From positions 52,629,665 to 52,693,664 of the forward strand of contig NC_065570.1 of assembly GCF_937616625.2 (NCBI RefSeq): 64,000 bases of DNA, given 5' to 3'. This DNA comes from Mercurialis annua (taxonomy: Eukaryota; Streptophyta; Magnoliopsida; Malpighiales; Euphorbiaceae). The notes under the pieces were generated by a model. It was not told the DNA's origin. It was given only the letters and a program-made list of their open reading frames with translations, and did no database searches. The translations under genes were made by a program, and so were the position numbers. Shown here in pieces: positions 1 through 11,751 of the stretch (its first letter is position 1; each line of letters begins with the position of its first letter).

Positions 1-250
1 AGAATACTGAACTTTTCGTGAATTGTAAAAAAGTCACTGACTCATACCTTCTATTACAAAAAGATCACTGAATTGTGTTCTTTTTTGTAATTTTGGCTTG
101 CCACGTCAGTAAAAACGACGTTGTTTTATATGAATGAGCCCCAACTCAGTGACTTTTTTATAACAAAATAAAATTTAATATTTTTTTGTAATAATAGGTA
201 AGTTCAATGATCGAATAAGTTTAAAGTTCAATGATCGAATAAGTTTAATA
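1..250. repeat. Degenerate inverted/direct repeat block downstream of the GA3ox gene
   Basis: The motif TAAAAAAGTCACTGA occurs near position 27 and again inverted near 145-165, around a palindromic core close to 105-135 (GTAAAAACGACGTTGTTTTA). At about 201-247 the 23-24 base motif AAGTTCAATGATCGAATAAG is present twice in tandem. This looks like a decayed MITE or part of one, but the left end lies at the window edge and I see no convincing target-site duplication. Positions 250-627 hold AT-rich sequence that probably includes the 3' UTR of the next gene. Confidence 0.35.
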
Positions 251-627
251 TCCCTATTCGTACAGCAATAGGGGAAATGACCAAGTCATCTTTTGTCTCT
301 TTTGGAACTTAAAAAATGGAACGAATAATTACAAAAACAAGGCCATTATGTTTGATCCATCATAATGAAATGCAAATTAATGTAACAAAACTTAATAAAT
401 TTATAATAAATTAAGTGCAATCATCATCATTACATTCCAATGAATCAAACATGGTCTAATTAGCTTTATTCTAGCTTTTCATTAAGTGTAGCTTAGCTTG
501 TATAGATCATCTTTGTCATAAAAATAATTCGTTTTATTTTAGAGCTAATTAAGTAGACATTATAGAACACACTATTATTAATTAATAACATATATTTAAT
601 AATTTCTTGGTGCACAAAGACAAATAA

Positions 628-2307
628 TTAAATTCTAACGAAAGACAATGGATTGTCAATATTGTTAGCCTTAATGCCGAGATACTCTGCCACCGATACA
701 GACCGATAAAATGGACTCTGTCCACAGCACAAACCCATAGGAAAAACATCGAAATCAGAAGCTAGACTATGAAAATAAGCTACAGACAACCTTTGTTGTT
801 TAGCTTCTTTCATTACTACACGATGAACCACACTTTGAAACTTAGCATTTGAAATAATATGCAACAAGTCACCCACGTTCACTACCAGGGCACCACTTGT
901 AGGATTTACTAAAATCCACCCAACTCCTTGTTTGAATATTTGTAACCCTTTTATTGAATTCTGATGCAGTATGGTCAGCAGTGAAGTGTCTGTATGTGGG
1001 GCTAGACCCATGGCTCGATCTGGGTCCGGACAGTACGGATATGAGTTCAGCTGAATTGGAGCCTTTGACCCTATTGCTGAACCAACCCGTTTCGATTCTT
1101 CTTCGGATATGGCCAAGTAGTCGAAGATTATTTGCATTAGGGTCCTGGCTAGCTCCTTCAGTTTCTTCTCATAATCTTCCATTATGTCACTGCTTTATAT
1201 TTCATGGTCAATGACAAAACAAATAGACAATTAACTCTTTTTACTAAAAGAAATTTAATATGTAGCTAGCTAGGTTAATAATCACTAATCTAAAATTTAA
1301 TGTTTCTAACTTTTTTATTGTAAAGATTCTTATTTTAAGTATTGCTATTTCGAAATTGAATATAAAAACCTTGATTACCAATTCAAAATCAACCTCTTGT
1401 ATATTGAAGAAAAATGACTAAATATCATGTTTTGAAGCAAATGAAAGAAATTTTTAAAAAAAATTATCATTTCCCCTTATCTTTCTAAAATTTATATTTG
1501 GCTACATTATATCTTAAACGTGTATTTATAGACGTGAATAAGATTTGTTTTTGTAACTATAGAGATCAATTTGTTAATATAGAACATAATAGTTACCATA
1601 TATTATATATACACCACTAGTTGAATGATTGACACATATTTAGAGTGATTTATAAATCATCAATAAACATATAACCCATATCTCATTACTTAAATTATAG
1701 CTTAAATACTAATATTGAATGTAAATATATCTTTTTAAAGTATTTAAATGGGAGATGATATTTGCAGACTATACCCTACAAGTACGTGCATGGAAGTGCA
1801 TGAAAGACTGCCACAGCCCACTTACCAAAACCGTCGATAGTCATGAGGCCAAAGTAGTCTAGCATGACCTTCAGGCGAACCCATAATGGTGAAACCTTCA
1901 TGCCACATGTACTTTGTAAAGAACTGAGATATTCTAGCTCTGCCGTATCCGGTGGCGCCACCAGGTGATCTTAACGCCTTCAACTTTTGCCTCGACGGAA
2001 GAGAAAAAAGCCGTCTAGTTTCCGACTCAACTTCATGCAGTAATTCTAAGGGAATTCCATGGTTTATAACTTGGAATGCACCCCATGTCTCACATGCATG
2101 CCCTATTAGGTTTCCGACATCTGGCTTCTCAAGGTCGATAGTGGGTACCGATAACTGACCGACGTCGTTAAACTGAAAATCATCGGATTCCGGCCAAACA
2201 TGGGATTCGGGTAGTGTTTGGATTGCATCAAAGTCTAAAGGGATGATTTGGGGGAGATTATGAGGGTAGAAATTTTTGTCTTGATAAGCTTCAGAGACAG
2301 TAGCCAT
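628..2307 (-). CDS. GA3ox: Gibberellin 3-beta-dioxygenase (GA 3-oxidase)
   Basis: Two exons, 2307-1826 and 1189-628, joined across a 636-bp GT-AG intron; the split codon gives RRFC-DIMEDY, the usual GA3ox intron position. Product 347 residues. GA3ox is a 2-oxoglutarate/Fe(II) dioxygenase that converts GA9/GA20 to bioactive GA4/GA1 in the cytosol. Visible are a DIOX_N domain (about residues 50-160, with GHACETWGAFQVINHG) and the catalytic domain with LNSYPYCPDPDRAMGLAPHTD. Iron ligands are H226, D228 and H283; the 2OG-binding RxS is R294/S296. The start is the only ATG giving the normal N-terminus. Between the EEES stretch and IQLNSYP it is several residues shorter than the family members I know, so it may be a divergent paralogue. 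GA3ox versus other GA oxidases is well supported by RAMGL and the intron site. Confidence 0.9.
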
Positions 2308-2404
2308 GGTAGCTATGGATCAAAGGCTTTTAGAATCAAAAATAAAATAAGCTGGTGAAAAATAGAAAATAAAAAAAAAAGTTTATGTTTAGTTGTTTAT
2401 GTAT

Positions 2405-2425
2405 CGGTATTATATAAATACATTT
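2405..2425 (-). promoter_or_regulatory. TATA-like element upstream of GA3ox
   Basis: On the minus strand the sequence reads TATTTATATAATA, containing TATATAA, about 100 bp upstream of the GA3ox start codon. Position and composition fit a plant TATA box with a leader of roughly 70 bases. There is no transcript evidence. Confidence 0.4.
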
Positions 2426-3449
2426 GACATGAGTCACATTAGGAAATAAGAATATAAGATAAAGCTAATAATGGACTGGCTGTCTCCTAGTGTACGTAGT
2501 AAATACATAATAAAAGTTAGATTAGGATCAAATTTGATTAAGAAAAGAGATTAGGTTAAAATGATACAGGTGGAGATGAGGAGCAATTGGACATTGTTAT
2601 GTCTGGTAGTGAATTTTGGAAGGATATGAAGCTTTAGTTTGGTGAATGAGACAACAGAAGGAACAGACAATCTTAAAAGTTGTAGCATCTCAAAGACTTA
2701 AAACATAGTAGTTTTTTTGTTCGGACGATAAAAATATGGGACCTTTATTTTCTTGTTCGTTTACTTTTTTGTTTTTCCTTCGGTCTCTTGCTTTTTACAT
2801 ATGCATGATAAGACATTTCTTGTCCTCAAGTTGGATGATCTTGAAATCCATGTAGGCTTTGATGTGATATTAGTACTTCTAAATTTTTTTAATGTGTGCA
2901 GAGATCTAAGAATTAACATTTGAGAGGTTCAATAATGAAGCAATGAAGATTGAGGAGATGAACTATAATACGATAATATAGACACTTATGCAAGGACTAA
3001 AGGTTAGTATTATTGTTAATTTTTAGAGAATAGAAAAAAATAGCTTAATTGATCAATATATTCTCATACATACCAGCTATACAGTAATACATAGCAATGA
3101 AAAGAAAATCTAGCTAAAAAAAAAAAACAGACAACTATAACCCTTTCAATAGAATCAGTAATCATCATCTTGTAACAGAATTAGAAACTGCTACTCCGAC
3201 AGTTGCGACCTGCAAATAGGGGCACAAGAAAAGTCTGTGATCAAAGCTGAGTTGGCAGATTGCCAAGTCAGCATCAATAGAATACTTCCTCTGATAATTA
3301 ATACTCAATAAATTAATAATTCTAATAATTAATAAAATTGTAGGGAACCAATTTGAATATTGCGTCTTATAAAGTATTCAATAAATGAATAATTCTAATA
3401 ATTAATAAATTTTTAGTCCAACATGTATATTAATTATCAAAGGGTCGAC
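2426..3449. other. Spacer, GA3ox upstream region and possible decayed LTR
   Basis: No gene is visible. The right part (about 2,900-3,450) lies just past the C-terminal end of the copia polyprotein remnant, where its 3' LTR would be expected. It is AT-rich and has short direct repeats (AATAATTCTAATAATTAATAAA near 3,318 and 3,388). I could not define LTR ends. Confidence 0.3.
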
Positions 3450-4620
3450 AATATATCATATATGTCAAGCTTGGATATAGTCAAGTGAAAAACAACATGA
3501 GCAAGGACTTTTGTGAAACATTTTGCAAGTTGATTTGAGCTCGGAATAGGTAATAAATGAATAAGATTTGATTAAAGTTTCTCCCTGACCACATGGCAAT
3601 CAATCTCAGTATGCTTGATCGTTTCATGAAATAATGTATTCTTTGCAAGCTATCACAGTAAAGGGAAATGGTCAAACAAACAAGCTGATTAAGATCATCC
3701 AAAAGATTAAAAAGCCACTGTAATTCACCAGTAAGAGCTTCTAAGATGGGTCTCAAAAAAGTGGATTGCTTCTTTGATCTCCAGCGTATAAAAGAATCAC
3801 CAAATAGAACACAACTTTCAGTATTAGCTCTTCTTCTAGACTGGTGATTGCTTAATATGGAAAATGATATGCGGTGCTCGGAAAAATTGGTGTAGAGACT
3901 GGTGTAGAAGCAAGAAAGCTAGTGTCGTCCTACATCAAATGAAGAGTATACTTTCTTTGAAGTATATTAATTCCCTTAGCTGATCTAGCTACTTCAAGGC
4001 CCAAGAAATACTTGAATATACCCAAGTCTTTGATAGTGAAAATTTAATGAAGATAGTGCTTGATATCATCAATATCTTAAAGAGATTTGATGGCCAAGAT
4101 TACAGCGCCAACATATATCAAAAGAGCTATGGAGGTGGATCCAGTTCTTTTGGTCAGCTGATCAAATCCTTAAATAAGTAAGGGATAAGTAAGTTTTGAA
4201 TTCCATTGCCTGTTTGATTTAGTGAGAACATATAATGCAATTTAAAGACTTCTGTTGGAGAGTCTGGAAGCTTTGAATTTGCAATCTTACTTTGATGCTT
4301 TAGAATGAACGTTTCCAATAAACCTTGCTTATGGTCAATTAGATCTAGGAACTAAAAAACTAAGAAAATTGGGAGGTAAGTTCATGTATACTTCCATATG
4401 TAGATCCCCATTAAGGAAAGCATTTGTAATGTCATTAAGGAAAGCATTTGTAATGTCTAATTGGTGGAGATGCCAATTGTTCTTTGCGGAAAGAGATAAA
4501 AGAACTATGATGGTTGTCATCTTAGCCATATAGGGAAAAAGGAATCCATTCAATCCATACCTTGTATTAACAGAACATCGTCTTCTTCATCAGTCTCATC
4601 TTTATACCCGAATTCCGCAT
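3450..4620 (-). mobile_element. Degenerate Ty1/copia retrotransposon remnant (RT and RNase H)
   Basis: On the minus strand, pieces of a copia polyprotein appear in the correct order, broken by frameshifts and stops. The reverse-transcriptase motif WHLHQLDITNAFLNGDL is at about 4,480-4,390. The RNase H region follows: SCVLFGDSFIRWRSKKQST (about 3,830-3,750), then LYCDS, then IAMWSG where copia has IDCHVV (about 3,660-3,580). The C-terminal end resembles SSNQLAKCFTKVLA (about 3,540-3,500). Gag, protease and integrase are not recognisable. A 24-bp tandem duplication at 4,409-4,456 doubles the DITNAFLN part of the RT motif in frame. The element is inactive. Confidence 0.75.
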
Positions 4621-5254
4621 CGGGTTTGTGTTAGAAAAATTATATATTTTTCATGTTAGAAAAATATATGTCAAATGAACAATGCATTATGTCTTAATAT
4701 GACACATTAGGCATTAAGGTGTCAAATATACAGTATATATTCGACACTTTATGCATGAAGTGTCATGCATTTGAACATTTATTTGACACTTAATTATGGT
4801 CCAATTAAATTAATATAAATTATTATGATGTGAATTATTCTCATCCGTTGATTTGGTTATGTGATGGACGTATCAGATTGAATTGAAATGTCTATATATA
4901 ACATGAATTTTGGTCCTCTCTCTCTCTAACACAAAAACACTACTCTATTCCATTTAAACAAGTGTGATTAAGAAATTAGGGTTAAGGGAGAGAAATCAAT
5001 TTTCATTAATGGCTTCAAATAAAAATTATCTTGAAAATCCAGGTAAGCTTTCTATCAATATTTATTTATTGTATTATGAAATTATTTACTTTTGAAAATT
5101 CTTAGAGTTTACGTCAATGATGTCTTGTTAATCAAAATTTAACAAGTCGTATTATGAGGTTAATTATATATAGTTAAATTCTTTTTACGATGTTGGTACT
5201 TAAGTGGTCCGTTCATGACCCTCCAATCTTTCCTGACTCATTTCCTTGATAAAT
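4621..5254. other. AT-rich spacer with short palindromes
   Basis: Contains repeated GTTAGAAAAAT motifs (4,629 and 4,654), several TGTCAAAT/GACACTT half-palindromes and a CT run near 4,916-4,927. A short potential reading frame starts at 5,010 (MASNKNY) but is followed at once by a GTAAGC donor-like site. No gene can be supported. Confidence 0.25.
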
Positions 5255-5600
5255 GAAGAAGATGACCGGTTCAACCGGTTTAATAAATTTCAAAAAAATT
5301 GCACCGGTTTTTTACCGGTACAATCCGGTTCAACACCCGATTTTTTACCGGTTCAATCCGGTTCAACACCCGGATTTTTACCGGTTCAATCCGGTTCAAC
5401 ACCCGATTTTTTTACCGGTTCAATCCGGTTCAACACCCGGTTTTTTACCGGTTCAATCCGGTTCAACACCCGGTTTTTTACCTGTTCAATTCGATCCAAT
5501 CCGGCCAACCAAAAGATTCAGTTTTTTGTCTTTTCAGACCGGACCACTGACCGGTTTGCAGTTCAACCGGTCCGACCGGCCGGTCCGGTCCGGTTTTTAA
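5255..5600. repeat. CCGGTT-rich minisatellite, about five 33-bp units
   Basis: Between about 5,308 and 5,474 a unit of about 33 bp, built from ACCGGTTCAATCCGG plus TTCAACACCCG and a T run, is repeated about five times with few changes. It is flanked on both sides by further CCGGTT/AACCGG and GGTCCG motifs (5,262-5,285; 5,538-5,598). Because the period is close to a multiple of three and lacks stops, all forward frames stay open, which yields spurious 80-120 codon frames. Dense short motifs of this sort resemble the subterminal repeats of hAT-type transposons; that link is inference. Confidence 0.8.
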
Positions 5601-5696
5601 AACAATATTAGTTAGTGTTAAAAATGAATGTAAAAAGTGCAAAAATAATCCCTATAATTTTAGAATGTGTTTAATTATTATTTTTAATTTTTTAAA

Positions 5697-6700
5697 TGAC
5701 ACGTCAGCCAGGAGCGGAACTACCCTTAAGTTCGGGTAGGCTCGAGCTCTAGCTGCCGTTGGAAAGGATAAGGGCCGTGACCGGAGCATGTCAAAGTCGG
5801 AGGAAGCTTGAAGCTTATCAGCCATGGCTGAAAATAAACAGCAGGCAGGCTGTTGCCTGTTGGGGAAGAAGATGCTTTGTGCGTTTTAGGTTTTAAGACT
5901 ATTCGGTCCCTTTTTTTAGTTTAATGAAGGCCAACGACATGTCGTTTGGCTTCCATTAAACTTAAAAAAAAGGGTTTTGCTGTTTTAATGAAACAGCTTG
6001 GACAAAGCAATTGTCCCGTTCCTTTTTGCCAAAAAGTAACAGATGAGAATTAATAATTCTCATTAAACCCACACCATCAACCCAATCAATTTGTTTTTCA
6101 ATTCTTTACTAAACCTTTAATTAATTTCATCAATTCTTTCACTAATCGATCAATTTTTTTATCTATTCTCTAAATTTTTCATCCAATTTCCAACCTAATT
6201 CCTCTAATTTCAAATTCTCCTCCAAAATCAAACAACCTCCAATTTTGAGTAAGTATTTCCCTTTTTAAATTTTATTTATATAATTAATTTTTGGGTTAAT
6301 ATTATGTAACGACTATATTAACTTGATTTTTTAGGTTTCTGAACTTGATTTATTCATGAAAAATCGAAAAAGTGGATAGACTATACAACTAGTATTTTTA
6401 GTTATTGTCATTTTATTTTATTTTGTTAATAAACAATTGATGAATTTTGTAAAGTGGATATTTTGTGAATTTAAAAAAATAACTTGATGAAAACTAATCA
6501 AAATAATTTAATTTAAGTTATAGATATATTTGTTATTAAAACACCAAAAAATGTGAACTCTTGTGATAGAAAAGATAATTTGGGTATAACTTTTGGAGAA
6601 AAAAGAGCACGTATATATTGAATTTATATATCATTAATAGCATGTTCTTTAGCCCGGGCTGGAAACAATTCCTGATTCTGCCACTGACGTCAGCAGATGA
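5697..6700. mobile_element. Possible transposon remnant with inverted ACGTCAG ends
   Basis: ACGTCAGCCAGGAGCGGAACTA near 5,700 is mirrored by a minus-strand sequence beginning ACGTCAGTGGCAGAATCAGG near 6,690, giving weak terminal inverted repeats about 1 kb apart. The interior has a GC-richer start, a strong hairpin at 5,908-5,973 and otherwise AT-rich non-coding DNA. I see no target-site duplication and no transposase, so both the class and the limits are uncertain. Confidence 0.3.
5908..5973. repeat. Imperfect hairpin, arms about 30 bp
   Basis: The left arm runs CCTTTTTTTAGTTTAATG...CCAACGAC and the right arm is its near-exact complement ending ...TTAAACTTAAAAAAAAGG, with a 2-base turn at about 5,939-5,940. 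Only a few mismatches or bulges interrupt the stem. It could fold as RNA or extrude as a cruciform; function is unknown. Confidence 0.75.
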
Positions 6701-6739
6701 GTAAGTAAAATTGGTTGACATGACTGTCACGGTGTCAAA

Positions 6740-6860
6740 TTTTTTTAGTTAGGGTGTAATTGAAAACGAAAGGTGTGAATTTGGGTGTAATAAGCGATTT
6801 TACAACGTTAGGGTGCAAATGAAAAGAGAATAAAAGGTGGATATTTTTTCAAACAATTAG
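6740..6860. mobile_element. Solo terminal-repeat fragment of an inverted-repeat element family
   Basis: The stretch containing AGGGTGTAATTGAAAACGAAAGG, then AGGGTGCAAATGAAAAGAG and ending AAGGTGGATATTTTTTC matches the right terminal repeat of the elements at 15,176-16,038 and 33,526-34,039. The left half and interior are missing here, so it is a truncated copy. Assigned by direct comparison within this window. Confidence 0.6.
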
Positions 6861-6877
6861 CTTATTAAATAAAGTAG

Positions 6878-7105
6878 TAACCCCGAGGCGCAGGTGAGTT
6901 GGTAAGGCGCTCTCCTGACTTAAGTGAGGTCACGAGTTCGAACCGTACTCATGTATGCAGCTGTTTAAAATTTGGGGCCAAAGTCGCCTCCCGCAAAGAA
7001 CCTACAATACTCAGGTGGAAATTAGTCAGAATGTGAAAAGCTTAAAGGTGCTATCTCATAGTTGAGACCCGTTCAGAAAATCTCATGTACCATTTACAAA
7101 AAGAA
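6878..7105 (+). mobile_element. tRNA-derived SINE
   Basis: A pol III type promoter is visible. An A box (GGTGAGTTGGTAAGGCGC, about 6,893-6,910) is followed about 30 bp later by a B box (GAGTTCGAACC, about 6,933-6,943). About 160 bp of non-tRNA body follows, ending in CATGTACCATTTACAAAAAGAA, an A-rich tail. Overall length (about 230 bp) and layout fit plant tRNA-type SINEs. It does not fold as a complete tRNA, so it is not scored as a tRNA gene. Confidence 0.75.
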
Positions 7106-7659
7106 TAATAATTAAAGTAGTCTATTTTAGTTAGTATTTCAGGCAATTATCTTAACATAATAGTTTGTTTTATTTAATACCCTAACTTTAATAATTATCT
7201 TAAAATAGTAATTAATTTTTTTAATTAGTATTCTAACTTCAATAATTTTTGGAATAGTTTAATAATTATATTTCACAAAATGGAAATGAAAAGAACATTA
7301 ACATAAATGTGTCTTCCCATCAGTATAGATAGAATTAACGATAACCAGAACATTTTGATTTTTATGAGTCGTCTGCAAATATCTGTAATTTTTTTTCCTT
7401 TTCAGAAAGAGAATGAAACTGTCAGAGTTGAATCTCTAACGGGAGGCACTCAAAATATAAGATGATGTGCATGAGCAAATACCTGTGATTCAATTCTTGA
7501 TGCTGTTGATCTTATGCAAAAGGAAGAAACTTGAAAAATTAATTAAAAAGCATAATCTAAAATGACTGTGGAAAGCTCGATCGGACATGTCTACATATGA
7601 GGATGAATATGATAGCTCATTTAAAGTTCCATATAAACAAGAAAACCTCAACTCTTAAG
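7106..7659. other. AT-rich spacer between the SINE and TIFY8
   Basis: Contains repeated ATTATCTTAA/AATAATTATCTTAAAATAG phrases at 7,148-7,245, then sequence next to the TIFY8 stop codon that probably includes its 3' UTR. No other gene is supported. Confidence 0.3.
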
Positions 7660-10600
7660 TTAACACTCCTTTTTCTCTTCAGGACTGCCTTCAACTGCCT
7701 GGTTTTTTGATATCGTAGAATGATTACTACTACCTATAGCTGTAGAGATTCGATCACCAGAGCCGACGACTCCATGACTGGCATTACCACTGCCCGAGAG
7801 CCTCCCACGGAGCTCACGTTGGAGTAGTGCATCAGTAGGCATGACTGCTTCAGTTTCTCCGCTGGTCTCACAAACTGGCCGCGTTACTGTAGGTTTTGGT
7901 GAGTAGGTTGTTGACCATGACCCTCCATTTGATCCTGCTAACGCCATTATCACATCCGCCTAAAACACGGTGGAAGGAACAACATACTTAAGATAATTGC
8001 ACCAATCAAAAGATTATTACCTTAATAGGCCATCTTTAGTATTCATTTTTAAATTAACATAGACAATCAAATACCCCAACATTCAGGGGCGTAGCTCCAA
8101 AATTTGCTTAGGAGAAGGAACGTTATGAAATTGAATTCAACAAATACATAAAGAATATGATCAAGACAATAATGATGGAAACTAATAAAATAAACTAAAC
8201 TGATGCATATTGAGATTCTCAGGTTCGAACTCCCCCTCCCTATTGTAATCGGAAAAGAAAATTTTAGAAGAAATGGAGCCTAGATAAAATAATGATATAA
8301 CTCTTGCAACAATTAATTCCTCTTTTATTAGTTCCATTATACAAATACCATCAGGAAAGGAAAAGCATAAATAGAATAAAGAAAGTGAAAACATAGTCTC
8401 AATCTTTACACAGAACAATGAGGATGATTCTTCGCATTCATAGAACAATAATAAGAGCTCAACAATATTCAAATTGAGTAGTGAGACCAGAAACTGTATA
8501 AGCATATTATTGTTCTGACTTTAGACCAGAGAAGCCAGCGAAAGTTTCAGTTCGACAACAAACAATAAATTAAGCACTCCAAAGTAAAACGTCAAACGAG
8601 AACAATAAGAACTGAAAAGAGATATACAATACCTACATCAAGTTAAACCAAGTTGTAAAGTAGGTATTCTCTAACATAATGGTGAAATTCATAACCTTAA
8701 TGTTTCACCATAAGATGTGCAAAAACAACCAATAAGACCGCATCCTAAATCAAACTGGCATAGCTTTCAGTTTACAGAATTTACCAGACTTGGCTGATAT
8801 ACAGCAGTCAAGCCAAAGAAAAATAAATCATGTTGCCATTCCATGATTGACTGATATAAAGCAGTCTCATGGATATGAACAAATTGTTTAACGGGCAATA
8901 CTATGTTTCATCTCTAATAAGATGTAACAATTAAGTTCTGAAAGCTGAAACACCTGATACATTGCAAGTAATTAAAATGATTGCATGTAAGCTCTGAATG
9001 TTGAAACATTCTGTTGGCAGCTTTAGCAAAGGACTCCAACTGGGATGGTTCTTCCTCAAGCAAACAAGTGTAAAGAATATGTAAAACATTAAAATTCAAG
9101 TAGAGAGACCTAAAGCCTATAATTAAAATTAGAACCGAAGCCAGAGTGGAAGAAAACATGAACTTATTTGAATCCTGTTTACCAACATGAAGAGTAATAT
9201 AAGATGCTAAAACCAGTTTTTAGCGACCGCGCTGATGGTAACCAAGTAACATCAGGTCAATAACAATGTAACACCTCTGCTGTGCAGCACGCTTAGAAGT
9301 AAGCCTTTGCTTACATAGCCAACCAACATAACAGTCACAGAAATTATCAACTGTCTAGGCACTACAGGCTGCATTTTGCAGACTGCCATTAACGAAAAAT
9401 AATTAAAAGATAGCAAGAGACCTATAACCAAACACAAACAATAGGCATGAGGATTATTCGATCAGTAACTCATACATGCAAACGAATCACATGAAGCCAA
9501 TATAGAATGAAACCCTTACAGCTTTCTCCAGAAAATTTGGTCACATAAACAATGAATAACAAAATAGGCATTTATTGTGCTAGCAACATAAGCTTTTGGC
9601 ACGAAAGACAGTAGAATTCAAGCAGATTAAAGAGTTTGCTGATGTTAGGTATAAGAGGATAAAGATATATAGAGAGAGGAGCAGACCTTATTTGGGTGGA
9701 CATCATCAAAAACATGAGCTTGACCACCATAAAATACAGTCATTTGACGACTAGCAGATGTTAAACCTTGACGACTGCCATGGATTATAAATAGCATCAA
9801 GTTAATTCACTGTCTGAGATAAGACATTTAAGTGTAAGAATTATTACTGTAGACAAAGGCTCATAGCATGTAATTTTAACCTTGAAGGAGTTGAGGATTC
9901 TGGATATGAAACATGAGCCCCCGACTTACTTTTGCTGCTGCTTGGCAGAACACCGGATGAATTTTTCTCAGAAATGCCACTACCAGCATTGATAGAACTC
10001 AAAATACCGGGGCCTTTTATTCCAGTTCTAGATCCTTCATCAGCAGCTAACTGAGAGATAATGGATGCGCCAGTACTGATATCCCGTAATTTGTTTGGAG
10101 GAACTTGATGCATAAAAGGGACAAGTTGGCCTGCACGAGGAGGATACTGTATGGCTGCTGTTCCCACGGGAATAGATCGCTCCCATTTTGAAACATTGGC
10201 ATCAAGTCTACCACCAGTTGAAGAATGCAGTATGAGAGATGCAGCACTTGGTCTCGTTGCTTGCATACCATAGGAAACCTCATCATCCTTGGACCTTCTC
10301 GGACGATCTGCCCCTCCTCCATTCTTGAGCATCTGATTCAACAAACACGAATAACAATAGCCATGTAAGGAGAAATTGTTACACTTTAAAATTTAAGAAC
10401 AGCCATATCATAACTTGTTCGAGAATACCTTCATCAAATGCAAGCTCTCGAGAGAGTCATGGGAAATATGAGGAATCCCATCCCTAGTAGAACCCGTAAA
10501 GGCGGAATCTGAATTGCTTCGCTTACTTCTTAGTAATTTATTACTTATCTCAGAGCCAGAAATATCACTCCTTGGACCATAATACGGAATCCCCTCAAGA

Positions 10601-11697
10601 TGATTTGCAACCTGCCTTTCTATTAAATTAAAATTAGAAATCAAATTTCAATGTCAACGACTACAATCTGCAACATTTTCAACCACATAAACACAAATAC
10701 AATTCAAGATCATTAGTGTTGACTACTTGAGCCGACAGAAGGAAAGATCTCCATTGAAAGAAAAGAAACATGAAGCGTGGCATAGTTAGAGAGAAAAACA
10801 TGCACAAGTAGCTAATAAGCAAATGTGCTTAATGAATTTCCTTATTACTAAAGGAAATTCAAAATAATTGTCAAAACATCATATTTGCAGAACCAATCAA
10901 CTAAAACAAATTAAAACAAAAAAAATGGTAAGTCATTGCAAATTCAACATACCCATTAAGAAAAACAAGTTAATGAAACAAAAGATACGAGAGAAAGAAT
11001 TGGAAACCTATAAAATCTACCAACTCCATAACTGACCTAACAAAAACTAACCCATAAACCAAAGACACCAGCTCCACTATTAAAACTACAACCTTTCTAC
11101 ATCACCAAGTAAAAGATCACCACTTTCCATTAAACAAACACACAAACAAGGAAACATTTAGCTCACTCAATAAAAAACACAACACCCACTAAAAAGGGAA
11201 AAATAAAACCAAAGAAACCACATTGTTACATTAACTTAAACATACTAAATTAGAGACAAAGCTTCAATCTTTCAGCAGACTGCAATCAAACCCCAGTTCA
11301 AACTAACAGAAAAGGATGAACCCATACCAGAAGCAAGATCAGAAGCGGTGGAGAGAGGACAGCGAACACCAGCACCACCACCAGAGGAGGCAGCACCGGC
11401 TGAGAGAGAAGCAGAAGGAGAAGCATCAGGAGGAGGGTTCTTAGTAGAAGAACCCAAAAGGGCAGGAGAATCTGTTTTAGAAGAAGAAGAAGGCTTCATG
11501 CCTAGAAAATCATGGAACATTGCGTTATGATTATCACTATCAGCAGTAGTAATTACTTCTTGATTCGGCTGCTGCAACTTTTTGTGGTGAAGGGTATTAT
11601 TATAGTTACAATTACTACTAGTAATTACAGTAAGTGTAGTGTTGGCATTATTACTAGCATGATTATGAGTATTATTGGGTTTGTTTTGATGTGGCAT
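7660..11697 (-). CDS. TIFY8: TIFY8-like transcriptional regulator
   Basis: Five exons: 11697-11328, 10619-10429, 10332-9881, 9774-9687 and 7959-7660. All introns are GT-AG and all phases agree, giving 466 residues. The ZIM/TIFY domain spans about residues 349-380: MTVFYGGQAHVFDDVHPNK on exon 4 continues as ADVIMALAGS on exon 5. The core is TVFYGG rather than TIFYGG. Upstream are FHDFLGMK (N-terminal conserved motif), long Ser/Asn/Gly-rich low-complexity stretches, and NHLEGIPYYGPRSD on exon 2, which is typical of TIFY8. No Jas (degron) motif or CCT domain follows, separating it from JAZ, PPD and ZML proteins. TIFY8 is a nuclear protein known to recruit NINJA-TOPLESS co-repressors through the TIFY domain. 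The last intron is long (about 1.7 kb). The ATG chosen is the first in this frame; it follows an in-frame stop. Confidence 0.88.
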
Positions 11698-11751
11698 TAT
11701 TAGCAATTATCATCATCTCTACCATAGGAGTATTATTAGAATAATTATACA

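Noticed and set aside
4628..4930. Possible solo LTR (TGTTAGAA...TCTAACA)
   Set aside because: Start and end words fit an LTR, but there is no flanking 5-bp duplication, primer-binding site or second copy in the window.
5246..5611. Three overlapping 83-121 codon forward frames
   Set aside because: They are translations of a 33-bp CCGGTT minisatellite in different frames; repetitive, no domain, no splice context.
8205..8250. B-box-like GGTTCGAACTCCCCCTCCC suggesting another SINE in TIFY8 intron 4
   Set aside because: No A box at the expected distance and no tail; too little to support a SINE.
8182..8505. 107-codon minus-strand frame inside TIFY8 intron 4
   Set aside because: Hydrophobic, low-complexity translation with no family resemblance; it lies within an intron whose flanking exons join perfectly.
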